Made by a program: the position numbers and the translations under genes. From Brevibacillus brevis (GTDB lineage: Bacteria; Bacillota; Bacilli; Brevibacillales; Brevibacillaceae): DNA of 64,000 bases. This document shows, piece after piece, positions 27,694-35,899 of this stretch. The stretch lies in NCBI RefSeq assembly GCF_001039275.2, contig NZ_CP030117.1:5187501-5251500 (forward strand), written 5' to 3'. The notes beneath the pieces were generated by a model. It did no database searches, had not been told where the DNA came from, and saw only the letters and a list, made by a program, of their open reading frames with translations. Each line of letters begins with the position of its first letter. Positions within the stretch are counted from its first letter, which is position 1.

Positions 27694-27980
27694 TTAATAA
27701 GCACATAGTGAGCGGCAATGACGGGGAATAGTAAAACCGCCCTTCAGGTCCAGAGAGCGAAATCCACCGGCTGAGAGGTTTCGTCCTTGAATCGGTTTGA
27801 ACCCACCCCAGAGCATCCAGGGAAAACCTGGACAGGTTTCTTTCACCTGTTATCAAAGAAAGAGAGCCGGGCGTTTCTTGGCTGAAGTATGCCTTCAGTC
27901 CAAAACGTCAAATAAGGTGGTACCGCGTGAGGTTATCAAGCCCTTTCGTCCTTATCAAAGAGACGAGAGGGCTTTTTTGT
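27694..27980 (+). promoter_or_regulatory. T-box riboswitch (predicted tRNA-Pro sensing) upstream of proB
   Basis: A leader of about 290 bases with T-box hallmarks: a GACGGGGAATAGTA start of stem I, AGAGAGCGAAATCC, GGCTGAGAGG, and the T-box core AAGGTGGTACCGCG (about 27914-27927). A terminator stem follows (AGCCCTTTCGTC with GACGAGAGGGCT, then TTTTTT, 27939-27978). The specifier loop appears to read GAA-CCC-A, giving Pro codon CCC and fitting the downstream genes. Uncharged tRNA-Pro should stabilise the antiterminator and switch on proline synthesis. Confidence 0.92.
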
Positions 27981-28002
27981 ATGCAAGAAGGGGGTTTTAC
28001 GC

Positions 28003-29103
28003 ATGAAAAAGGGTAAGTTGCGTTTGGTAGTAAAGGTGGGGAGCAGTTCAATTGCAGCAGCTACAGGCGGTGTTGATCCGGCGAAAATGTCGCTGCTCGT
28101 CTCGGCTATCAGCCAATTGCGCGAAGCGGGGCACCAGGTTGTCTTAGTCTCCTCGGGAGCTGTCGCCAGCGGCTATCAAAGTCTCGGCTATCAGCAGCGA
28201 CCGCGATCCTTGGCAGCCAAGCAAGCAGCCGCGGCCATTGGGCAAAGCTTGTTGATGCAAACCTATACGCAGATGTTCGGCGCCCATAACTTCAGCGTGG
28301 CGCAAATCTTGCTGACACGCGGTGACTTTTCTCACAAGGAACGGTATCAGCACGCATTTTCCACGTTGTCACTGCTTTTGGATAAAAACATTTTGCCAAT
28401 CATCAATGAAAACGACACGGTATCCGTAGCGGAATTGACCTTCGGAGACAATGATATGCTTGGTGCTCTCGTCGCTGGTCTCATCCATGCCGATTTGTAC
28501 ATGATCCTGACTGATACGAATGGTTTGTACGACAAAGACCCACGTTATCATGCTGATGCCAAACACATGGGCTGGCTCGAATGTGTAACGGACGAAATCG
28601 AGGCACTTGCAGGCGGAGCTTCCCAACTAGGAACTGGAGGTATGCGCTCCAAGCTGATCGCAGCAAAAACCGCCCAATCATTAGGAATTCCCGGCTTTAT
28701 CGGAAAATTGACGAATCCCACTGATTTACTGGATGTCCTTACTGGCAACGGGAATGGCACCTACGTCAACTATCATCCAGAAGCGCCTGCAACGAACGGC
28801 GTTCCTACACGCAAACAATGGATTGCGCTTCACTCCCCTACCCGCGGAAAAATCACGGTTGATAACGGTGCAGCGGAAGCGATTTTGGAAAACAGCAAAA
28901 GCTTGCTCTTGGCAGGTGTCCGCGATGTATCCGGCATGTTCGAGCAAGGTGAAGTTATCGAGGTTTACTGTGAGGGTACGCTGATCGGTCGCGGTATCAG
29001 CAGATTTACTTCAACACAGTTAAGTGATTTTCTTTCCCCTGATAACGTAACGCGACACAGCGGTACCGTTATACATCGGGATGAATGGACGCCTGTCATC
29101 TAA
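28003..29103 (+). CDS. proB: Glutamate 5-kinase
   Basis: A 366-residue enzyme phosphorylating glutamate in the first step of proline synthesis. It has an amino-acid kinase domain (about 1-260; VVKVGSSSIA, INENDTVS, GTGGMRSKL) and a C-terminal PUA domain (about 275-360; GKITVDNGAAEAI), the full-length architecture. It is first of proB-A-C and controlled by the proline-type T-box directly upstream. Confidence 0.97.
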   Translation: MKKGKLRLVVKVGSSSIAAATGGVDPAKMSLLVSAISQLREAGHQVVLVSSGAVASGYQSLGYQQRPRSLAAKQAAAAIGQSLLMQTYTQMFGAHNFSVAQILLTRGDFSHKERYQHAFSTLSLLLDKNILPIINENDTVSVAELTFGDNDMLGALVAGLIHADLYMILTDTNGLYDKDPRYHADAKHMGWLECVTDEIEALAGGASQLGTGGMRSKLIAAKTAQSLGIPGFIGKLTNPTDLLDVLTGNGNGTYVNYHPEAPATNGVPTRKQWIALHSPTRGKITVDNGAAEAILENSKSLLLAGVRDVSGMFEQGEVIEVYCEGTLIGRGISRFTSTQLSDFLSPDNVTRHSGTVIHRDEWTPVI

Positions 29104-29142
29104 ACGAATCCATGTAAATAGAAAGAAGGAGTTGGAGAAACC

Positions 29143-30411
29143 ATGGAAAGCTTGAAAGAAAAAGTGCATACACAAGTAAGCCTGGCCAAACAGGCTTCAC
29201 GAAAAATGGCCATACTCTCTCGCAAACAAAAAGACCAGGTGCTCGTCGCAATCGGCAACCAGCTACTGGCAGATGAGGCTGTCATTCTCTCAGCAAACGC
29301 CAAGGACATCGCCCTCGCGGAAGCAGACGGTCAGCCTCCTTCCTATCTGGATCGTCTCCTGCTGACGCCAGAGCGAATTACCCAGCTCGTGGATAGCCTG
29401 GCGCAGCTGGTATCCCTCGATGATCCGGTCGGGGAACGAATCGACTCGTGGACACGACCAAACGGACTTTTCATCGAACAAATCCGCGTCCCACTCGGTG
29501 TTATTGGAATGGTGTACGAAGCCAGACCGAACGTCACCGTTGACGCTGCAGCTATCGCCATCAAAACGGGCAATGCGATCGTCTTGCGCGGCAGCCACAG
29601 CGCTGTTCACAGCAACCTCGCGTTGGTGACTAGCATTCGTCAAGCGCTCACTGCAACCGGACTTGACGCAGAAGCGGTACAGTACTTGCCTTTTGCCGAA
29701 CATACCTCTGTCGATTACTTGTGCACCGCCAATGGACTCGTCGATGTCATCATCCCTCGGGGTGGGGCAGGACTGATCCAGCGGGTTCTGCAAATCGCAA
29801 GCGTTCCTGTACTCGAAACAGGCGTCGGCAATTGCCACATTTATGTGGATGAAGCCGCTCAGTACGACATGGCTGAAAGTATCGTGATCAATGCCAAAAC
29901 AAGTCGACCTGCCGTTTGCAATGCTGCCGAAACACTGCTCATGCATCGCAATTGGCCACTGGAAAATCAACGAGCCTTGCTCCAAAAGCTACTGGCGAAG
30001 GGTGTCGAGCTCCGTGCTTGTGAGCGTACGATAGAGCTGCATTCCGACCTCGCCGCTCAACTGCACCATGCAACGGCAGAAGACTGGGATACGGAATACT
30101 CTGCGCTAATTCTCGCGGTTCGCACAGTCGATAGCCTGAGCGAGGCCATTGACCATATTACAGCGCATACTTCCGGTCATTCCGAGGCAATCGTAACGGA
30201 AGATGAAGTCGCTGCCCGTCAGTTTTTGACTGCGATCGATGCTACAGCGGTTTATCATAACGCCTCTACCCGCTTTACAGATGGTGGAGAATTCGGCTTC
30301 GGTGCCGAGATCGGCATCAGCACGCAAAAGCTCCACGCTCGTGGGCCAATGGGCTTGCCAGCGCTCACTTCTTACAAGTATGTCGTACGCGGAAACGGCC
30401 AAATCCGATAG
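29143..30411 (+). CDS. proA: Gamma-glutamyl phosphate reductase
   Basis: A 422-residue aldehyde-dehydrogenase-fold enzyme reducing glutamyl-5-phosphate to the semialdehyde with NADPH. The catalytic Cys is in SRPAVCNAAETLL (about residue 260), and GVIGMVYEARPNVTVD and FGFGAEIGISTQKLHARGP are family signatures. GAAGGAG precedes the ATG; the gap to proB is 39 bases. Confidence 0.97.
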   Translation: MESLKEKVHTQVSLAKQASRKMAILSRKQKDQVLVAIGNQLLADEAVILSANAKDIALAEADGQPPSYLDRLLLTPERITQLVDSLAQLVSLDDPVGERIDSWTRPNGLFIEQIRVPLGVIGMVYEARPNVTVDAAAIAIKTGNAIVLRGSHSAVHSNLALVTSIRQALTATGLDAEAVQYLPFAEHTSVDYLCTANGLVDVIIPRGGAGLIQRVLQIASVPVLETGVGNCHIYVDEAAQYDMAESIVINAKTSRPAVCNAAETLLMHRNWPLENQRALLQKLLAKGVELRACERTIELHSDLAAQLHHATAEDWDTEYSALILAVRTVDSLSEAIDHITAHTSGHSEAIVTEDEVAARQFLTAIDATAVYHNASTRFTDGGEFGFGAEIGISTQKLHARGPMGLPALTSYKYVVRGNGQIR

Positions 30412-30431
30412 TCCAAAGGGAGGGAATCACC

Positions 30432-31274
30432 ATGAGTAACCAAGCAACAGCGATTACAGAAGGGCGGATCGGTTTTCTCGGTGCAGGCTCGATCGTGGAG
30501 GCCATGCTTTCCGGTATCGTAAAGAAAGGCTTACTCCCTTCTGAGCGTATTTCCGTCACGAACCGCAACAATATGGAGCGTTTGGAAGAGTTGGCAAATG
30601 ACTACGGGGTAACTGCTACTCAGGACAAATTTGAGGTTGTCCGTTCTTCCGATATTTTGATTTTGGCCATCAAGCCGAAGGATGCCGCAGAGGCTTTGCA
30701 GGATTTGCGCGGGGTCGTTCGTTCCGACCAGTTAATCATTTCGGTGATTGCTGGCGTCTCTACCAGCTTGATCGGAGAGTGGCTCGGTGCAGAATGCCCG
30801 ATCATCCGCACGATGCCCAATACTTCGTCTGCCGTTGGTTTGTCTGCTACAGGACTGTGCGCGAATCCATTTGTCCAGGAAGAGCACCGCGAGCTGGCTA
30901 CCAAACTTTTCGAAGCAATTGGCACCGTATATGAAGTCGCCGAAGAAGAGCTGGACATCATTACTGGATTGTCTGGAAGTGGTCCTGCTTATATTTACTA
31001 TTTGGTAGAAGCCATGATGGGGGCAGGTGCCACCGCGGGGCTGGATCGGGAAATGGCACGCCAATTAACACTGCAAACCGTAATCGGCGCAGCACATATG
31101 CTGCTCGACACACGCGAAGAGCCTTCGATTCTCCGCAAAAAAGTAACGAGTCCGGGTGGAACGACCCAGGCAGGACTGGAAGTATTGGAAGCCTATCAAT
31201 TCCAGGAGGCCGTCACTGCAGCCATTCTGCGTGCTGCGGAAAGATCGCGGGAGATGGGGGCACAATACCAGTAA
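30432..31274 (+). CDS. proC: Pyrroline-5-carboxylate reductase
   Basis: A 280-residue enzyme making proline from pyrroline-5-carboxylate. The N-terminal dinucleotide motif is GFLGAGSIVEAML. The conserved RTMPNTSSAVG and C-terminal substrate region ALSGSGPAYIY-like (LSGSGPAYIYYLVEAM) and KVTSPGGTTQAGL are visible. It is the last gene of the proBAC operon. A good -10 (TATAAT, 31303-31308) lies just after its stop and may serve the next gene. Confidence 0.96.
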   Translation: MSNQATAITEGRIGFLGAGSIVEAMLSGIVKKGLLPSERISVTNRNNMERLEELANDYGVTATQDKFEVVRSSDILILAIKPKDAAEALQDLRGVVRSDQLIISVIAGVSTSLIGEWLGAECPIIRTMPNTSSAVGLSATGLCANPFVQEEHRELATKLFEAIGTVYEVAEEELDIITGLSGSGPAYIYYLVEAMMGAGATAGLDREMARQLTLQTVIGAAHMLLDTREEPSILRKKVTSPGGTTQAGLEVLEAYQFQEAVTAAILRAAERSREMGAQYQ

Positions 31275-31351
31275 AGTCGTTTTGTCCCCCCTCCTTGTCA
31301 TGTATAATAAAAAAGATCAAGCATAGTCGAGAAAAATGACGAGGAGGTCCC

Positions 31352-32158
31352 ATGGAAATTTACGCCTTGTACGGCACCAGTGGAACAGGAAAAAGCACCA
31401 GTGCATTAGAACTTGCTCACCGAATGAACATCGACGCCATCATTGATGATGGCATCCTGATTTACCAGGGACGCAAGGTGGCCGGAACCTCTGCCAAATA
31501 TGAGAAGACAAAAATTCAGGCGGTAAAACGAGCTATTTTTCATTATAAGGAGCACGCGGAAGAAGTACGGCGCAGTCTTGGCGAGATTCAACCAAACCGA
31601 CTACTCGTGTTAGGAACTTCGCAGCGGATGATTGGTCGTATCGTCGAAGCGCTGCATTTGCCTTTTCAGGTGGACTTCATCCCGATTGAATCCATCAAGC
31701 CGCCGCAGGAAATCGAGGCTGCCCGCTACGTGCGGGAAACAATGGGCAAGCACACGATACCGATTCCGCGTGTGGAGGTAGAAAAAGATTTCCTCCAGCG
31801 CCTCATCTCCTCTGCCCAACAAATTTTCAGCTCAAAAAAAGAAGTCATCGGGGAAACAACCGTGGTTCATCCTCCGTTTTCCGGTGGACGCATCATGATT
31901 CATCCTCAGGTGTTGCGAAAAATCGTGGAAGCGACTTGCGACCAGTTTGACGAGGTCCATCATGTGGTCAAAATCGTCTCCAGCTTTGAGGATTTGCCTC
32001 GTTTCCAGATTTCAATTGCTCTTCAACTGCCTTACATGACAAATATTCCAGCACTTATCCATGCACTTCAAACTACGTTGTACAAAGAAGCTCAATATTG
32101 TCTCAATATCGCTCCCGCCAGCATCGACATCGTCGTTTCTTCGCTGGAGCTAACCTGA
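31352..32158 (+). CDS. P-loop NTPase fused to an Asp23-like domain
   Basis: A 268-residue protein. Walker A GTSGTGKST (residues 8-16) opens an NTPase-like N-terminal half containing LVLGTSQRM. The C-terminal 100 residues (IMIHPQVLRKIVEATC through IDIVVSSLEL) resemble the alkaline-shock Asp23/YloU fold. Neither half predicts a substrate. GAGGAGG precedes the ATG, and a terminator follows the stop. The gene is probably transcribed from its own promoter (TATAAT near 31305) or by read-through from proC. The Asp23 assignment is by pattern only. Confidence 0.7.
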   Translation: MEIYALYGTSGTGKSTSALELAHRMNIDAIIDDGILIYQGRKVAGTSAKYEKTKIQAVKRAIFHYKEHAEEVRRSLGEIQPNRLLVLGTSQRMIGRIVEALHLPFQVDFIPIESIKPPQEIEAARYVRETMGKHTIPIPRVEVEKDFLQRLISSAQQIFSSKKEVIGETTVVHPPFSGGRIMIHPQVLRKIVEATCDQFDEVHHVVKIVSSFEDLPRFQISIALQLPYMTNIPALIHALQTTLYKEAQYCLNIAPASIDIVVSSLELT

Positions 32159-32186
32159 TCCGGTCCTTTGCGACCGGATTTTTTTT
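32158..32186 (+). terminator. Terminator after the P-loop/Asp23-like gene
   Basis: ATCCGGTC pairs with GACCGGAT around CTTTGC, followed by seven T. The first stem base is the last base of the stop codon. Confidence 0.9.
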
Positions 32187-32261
32187 GGTTGTAATCCTCA
32201 GGGGTTACATCCTGGCTTGTTGCTCATCCTATACATGATTCCATCTGAAAGGAGCAACCCG

Positions 32262-32582
32262 ATGCCATCCATCCTGTCTTCCAAGCCCTTTACACAAGCT
32301 CCGATTCCCGAACCGCCCAAGGTCATTACGACAAAGGATTTGAGCTATCTCAAGGATGCTTTGTCATGGGAACTGATCGCTTTCAAAAAGCTGCATGCTT
32401 TCGCACAGCAAGCAACTGATCCCCAGGTCAAGCAATGTCTGGAACAGCAAGGACAAATGCACCAGCGTCACTACCAAAAACTGCTGAGTCACCTGCAAAA
32501 CAACAACACCGCAGTGATGGCGACCATTCCGCAGACACAGTCCCAGCAACAACAATCCCAACCACAACATCAAATGCAATAA
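32262..32582 (+). CDS. Small ferritin-like/coat-associated protein
   Basis: A 106-residue protein with a Pro-rich N-terminus (about 1-25). Two amphipathic helices follow (KDLSYLKDALSWELIAFKK; CLEQQGQMHQRHYQKLL). The last 18 residues are Gln-rich. The helical pair resembles small spore coat-associated proteins found next to CotF genes. The ATG at 32262 follows AAAGGAG. It lies 13 bases before a CotF-family gene, forming a two-gene operon likely expressed in the mother cell. The role is inferred from context. Confidence 0.7.
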   Translation: MPSILSSKPFTQAPIPEPPKVITTKDLSYLKDALSWELIAFKKLHAFAQQATDPQVKQCLEQQGQMHQRHYQKLLSHLQNNNTAVMATIPQTQSQQQQSQPQHQMQ

Positions 32583-32595
32583 GGGAGGAATCGGG

Positions 32596-32928
32596 ATGCC
32601 AAACCAAAACCAGATCGCCAATCCGCAATCCGGTCAGTTGCCACAAGTAAAAGGTCCGCAAATGAACGATCGTGACTACCTCAACGACTGTCTGGCTACG
32701 TGCAAGTATTTAACGGATAACTTTAACATCGCCGTTCGTGAAGCCAGCCACCAGCAGCTTTATGATGACATGGTACAAATTTTGAATGAAACCCATCAGT
32801 CAGCACGCGATGCTTTCAATCTCATGTTCCAAAAGGGATGGTACAAGCTGGAAGCTGCCGAACAGCAACAACTACAGCAAGCTTATCAGCAGTTTAGCGG
32901 GTACTCCACGCAGTTCCCTTATCATTGA
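32596..32928 (+). CDS. CotF-family spore coat protein
   Basis: A 110-residue protein. After a Gln/Asn-rich lead (about 1-24) comes a CotF-type helical domain, MNDRDYLNDCLATCKYL (from about residue 23), then a helix with ILNETHQSARDAF, a mobile-looking MFQKGWYKLEAA and a Gln-rich tail. CotF proteins are components of the Bacillus spore coat. GGGAGG precedes the ATG. A symmetric terminator separates it from the convergent MocR gene. Confidence 0.85.
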   Translation: MPNQNQIANPQSGQLPQVKGPQMNDRDYLNDCLATCKYLTDNFNIAVREASHQQLYDDMVQILNETHQSARDAFNLMFQKGWYKLEAAEQQQLQQAYQQFSGYSTQFPYH

Positions 32929-32934
32929 TATAGC

Positions 32935-32969
32935 AGAAGACACCTGAGCCAAGCAGGTGTCTTCTTTCC
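32935..32969. terminator. Bidirectional terminator between cotF-like and mocR-like genes
   Basis: Perfect 12-bp stem AGAAGACACCTG/CAGGTGTCTTCT with a 7-base loop; T-rich on the plus strand after the stem. Confidence 0.85.
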
Positions 32970-32970
32970 A

Positions 32971-34425
32971 TTACCCCCTGCCACGCAGGAGCTGCGATAA
33001 GACAAATAACGCCTTTTCCATGTCGACTTCCTCTGCGTACACGTAGGACAAGCGAAGATGATGACTATCCGTCTGATCATATACAAAGCCGGGATTTAAC
33101 AGTACACCTTTTGCCAATGCTTCCGTAAAAAGCTTGCGCATGGAAACAGCCTGATGCAGACGAAGCCAAATATAAAAACCGCCATGTGGCGTACGCCAAT
33201 CTGCCAGATCGTCAAACCAGCGACTTAGCCATTCACACATCCTGTCCCTTCGCTGTCGCAGTGCCGCTCTTAGCTGATCCAAATGCCGGGAATATCTCTC
33301 GCTTGTGAGCCATTCTGTCGCCACCCATTGGGAAATGGCACTCGCTCCGTAGTCCGTCTGCATTTTCACATCTGCGAGGCGTTCAATGACAGGCTCAGGC
33401 CCTACAATCCAGCCAATCCGCAGTCCCGGACTAAGTGTTTTGGACAAGCTGCCCAAATACAAGACCAGCCCGCTCTGATCCCTCGCCTTTAACGGTAATG
33501 GCCCCGGTTCGTCTAACCACAATTCTCCATAAACATCGTCTTCCAACACAGGCAGTCTCTCCCGCTCGCATGCAGCCAGCACTTGCTCCCTTCGATTCTC
33601 TGATAGGCTAATCCCCGTCGGATTGTGGTAAGCCGAAATCGTATAGAGTAGGGCAGCGTTATGCGCCTGTTTTTGTCTCGTAAGCACTTGGGGAGAAATT
33701 CCTTCTGCATCCATCGGTACACCAACCAGACGCATTCCCGATGATTGAAACAAAGGCAGCGAGAATAAATACGAAGGTTGTTCGAGCAAGATGGCAGATC
33801 CACGGTGAAGGATGCCAATCGATATCAACTGCAAGGCTTGAAGGGCCCCCGAAACGACCAAAATAGATGATGGAGAAGCTTCAATCCCCCTGCCCCGCAA
33901 ATGGTTGCTGATCGCCTGGCGCAAAGGCAACAGCCCTTTTGGCTCCGAATATCCGAGATGTGTCATTTTGCCTTGCAAGCTAGCCATGACCTCTTCCATC
34001 TCCGCAACAGGAATCAAGCCGGGTGACAGCTCACCTGTCCCCAAACGAATGTACATCGGGTCTGGCTCATAACGATTGATATCCTGAATCGTCGGCGAGT
34101 TGGGTAGATGCGCCCCTGCCTGAACGTATCCCAGCCAATTCGGGGGAGGGGCGGTTGTCAGCAAGGACCATGTGTTGTTGCTAACGACGGAGCCACTGCC
34201 TACCGTTGCTTCAATGAAGCCATCCGCTTTTAGCTCTTCCAACGCCGTCACTACCGTGCTGCGGTTTACATCTAAGGCTTGCGCTAACGCTCTTTGTGTA
34301 GGCAATTTACTATTGATCGGCCACTCTCCGCCTGCGATTTTCCCCTTGATATAAGCCACGATCTGCGCGTAGATCGGTATGTCAGATGATTTGTCAGGCT
34401 TCCAGTCTATCGTCAGCACAGGCAC
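32971..34425 (-). CDS. MocR-type transcriptional regulator (GntR HTH + aminotransferase-like domain)
   Basis: About 484 residues. A GntR-type winged helix occupies about 10-75 (IYAQIVAYIKGKIAGGEW, LPTQRALAQALDVNRSTV). A fold-type I aminotransferase-like domain follows, with the PLP Lys region LGSLSKTLSPGLRIGW. Such regulators sense amino-type effectors through PLP and usually control a neighbour. The divergent gene here is a LysE-type exporter. The GTG at 34425 has GAGGAGG close by; an in-frame GTG at 34419 has better spacing. A palindrome with extra TTGG repeats lies in the divergent gap. Confidence 0.88.
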   Translation of the reverse strand: MPVLTIDWKPDKSSDIPIYAQIVAYIKGKIAGGEWPINSKLPTQRALAQALDVNRSTVVTALEELKADGFIEATVGSGSVVSNNTWSLLTTAPPPNWLGYVQAGAHLPNSPTIQDINRYEPDPMYIRLGTGELSPGLIPVAEMEEVMASLQGKMTHLGYSEPKGLLPLRQAISNHLRGRGIEASPSSILVVSGALQALQLISIGILHRGSAILLEQPSYLFSLPLFQSSGMRLVGVPMDAEGISPQVLTRQKQAHNAALLYTISAYHNPTGISLSENRREQVLAACERERLPVLEDDVYGELWLDEPGPLPLKARDQSGLVLYLGSLSKTLSPGLRIGWIVGPEPVIERLADVKMQTDYGASAISQWVATEWLTSERYSRHLDQLRAALRQRRDRMCEWLSRWFDDLADWRTPHGGFYIWLRLHQAVSMRKLFTEALAKGVLLNPGFVYDQTDSHHLRLSYVYAEEVDMEKALFVLSQLLRGRG

Positions 34426-34451
34426 ATTCCTCCTCGTCTTATCATTGTACA

Positions 34452-34479
34452 AATTGGTTGGTTTGGATGTAAACCAATT
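34452..34479. promoter_or_regulatory. Candidate MocR operator between mocR-like and lysE-like genes
   Basis: AATTGGTT (34452-34459) and AACCAATT (34472-34479) form an inverted repeat with a 12-base spacer. The TTGG unit also recurs as direct repeats in TTGGTTGGTTTGG. Location in the divergent gap fits control of both genes. Confidence 0.5.
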
Positions 34480-34566
34480 GGCTGGAGACAACAGGTACTC
34501 AACCGTGAATAATGACAGTAATGCAAATAGCCTTTGCATCCAGAGAGAAACGGGGAGGAAATGATC

Positions 34567-35181
34567 ATGCTGGAAGCGATTTTGCACGGTTTTGTGCTTG
34601 CTTTTGGACTTATTTTACCGCTCGGCGCACAAAATGTTTTCGTTTTTAATCAAGGGGCTCTACAACCTACATTACTTCGCGCCATGCCCGTCGTACTGAC
34701 TGCGGCACTCTGCGATACCCTGCTCATTTTATTGGCGGTATTCGGAGTCTCTTTGGTCGTATTGACAGTCACATGGCTGAAAACCGTTCTGTATGTCGTC
34801 GGCTTCTTCTTTTTAGTGTATATGGGATATTTAACGTGGCGTAGCCGTCCCAATACGGAGGATGGAGAGAAAGAACGCTTTTCGGCCAAAAAACAAATCA
34901 TGTTTGCTGCCTCTGTCTCTTTGTTGAACCCGCATGCGATTCTCGATACGATCGGCGTGATCGGCACCAGCTCACTCAGCTATACCGGAACAGAGAAATG
35001 GGGTTTTACGATAGCCAGCATCCTCGTATCCTGCCTCTGGTTTTTCGGCCTTTCCGTAGCTGGTCGTACGGCAGGACGATTAGATCGGTCTGGAAAATTG
35101 CAGCGTGGCCTGAATATGGTTTCAGCGGTAATTATGTGGGGAGTGGCCGTCTATATGGCAGCCCAATTACTCACGACATAA
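34567..35181 (+). CDS. LysE/ArgO-family amino acid exporter
   Basis: A 204-residue membrane protein with about six helices. It carries the LysE-family N-terminus GFVLAFGLILPLGAQNVFVFNQG and the conserved SLLNPHAILDTIGVIG segment. It probably exports a basic amino acid such as lysine or arginine. The ATG at 34567 is preferred (GGGGAGG eight bases upstream); an in-frame ATG lies at 34561. It is divergent from a MocR regulator, which probably controls it in response to the amino acid. Confidence 0.88.
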   Translation: MLEAILHGFVLAFGLILPLGAQNVFVFNQGALQPTLLRAMPVVLTAALCDTLLILLAVFGVSLVVLTVTWLKTVLYVVGFFFLVYMGYLTWRSRPNTEDGEKERFSAKKQIMFAASVSLLNPHAILDTIGVIGTSSLSYTGTEKWGFTIASILVSCLWFFGLSVAGRTAGRLDRSGKLQRGLNMVSAVIMWGVAVYMAAQLLTT

Positions 35182-35213
35182 AGAGTTAGTGAAAAAGTGC
35201 ATAATCCCTACCT

Positions 35214-35255
35214 CCTCCACTCAAAATACTCCTATTCGGGTTTTGGAAGTGGAGG
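35214..35255 (+). promoter_or_regulatory. Hairpin masking the ribosome site of the DUF47 gene
   Basis: CCTCCACT (35214-35221) pairs perfectly with AGTGGAGG (35248-35255), extended inside by CAAAA/TTTTG. The 3' arm contains the GGAGG ribosome site of the gene starting at 35263. There is no T-run, so translational control or autogenous masking is more likely than termination. Confidence 0.6.
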
Positions 35256-35262
35256 TTTGTTT

Positions 35263-35880
35263 ATGCTTTTTACCAAATCGGACGCACTCTTGGATGACTT
35301 GTATGAGATTGCGAAAAATGTGCATCAAACAGCGATCTATTTTAATGAATACAAGATTACTTCATTGGAGACTGTCAAAACCTTTTCTACAGAAATGAAA
35401 GAGTACGAAACAAAAGGCGACAAGCTCATCCATGAAATCATCGTGCAAATCAACAAGACATTTATTACCGCCATCGAGCGAGAGGACGTCCTGGACCTTG
35501 CCGTCAAGCTGGATGATGTGCTGGACGGATTGGAGTTTTGCGCTTCGAGGCTCTATATGTACGACATTATGGAACCAGATGAAACGATGGTGAGATTCGG
35601 GCAACTCATCGAAGAAGCTACCAAACAAATTCTTCTGGCCATCGAACTGCTCCAAAAGCAAAAGCTATCCGATATGAAGGAGTACATCATCCGTATTAAC
35701 GATTTGGAAAGTGAAGGGGATGAATTAGTCAGGGGGAGCATCCGGCAATTGTTCAAAACCTCGAGCGATCCGATTCACATCATGCAGCTCAAAGAGGTGT
35801 ACGAAGTGCTCGAAGATGTCATGGATCATTGCGAGGATGTCGCCGATGCGATGGAATCTGTGATCATGGGCAACTCTTAA
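35263..35880 (+). CDS. DUF47 / PhoU-like phosphate transport accessory protein (YkaA type)
   Basis: A 205-residue all-helical protein of the DUF47 (PhoU-like) family. It contains acidic pairs typical of PhoU-type metal sites (EYETKGDKLIHEI near residue 45; DLESEGDELV near residue 147). It precedes a Pit-type phosphate permease by 19 bases, as ykaA-pit do in B. subtilis. It probably gates or regulates the permease. The ATG at 35263 has GTGGAGG seven bases upstream, buried in the hairpin at 35214-35255. Confidence 0.9.
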   Translation: MLFTKSDALLDDLYEIAKNVHQTAIYFNEYKITSLETVKTFSTEMKEYETKGDKLIHEIIVQINKTFITAIEREDVLDLAVKLDDVLDGLEFCASRLYMYDIMEPDETMVRFGQLIEEATKQILLAIELLQKQKLSDMKEYIIRINDLESEGDELVRGSIRQLFKTSSDPIHIMQLKEVYEVLEDVMDHCEDVADAMESVIMGNS

Positions 35881-35899
35881 ACCAAGGAGACCTACTTTC

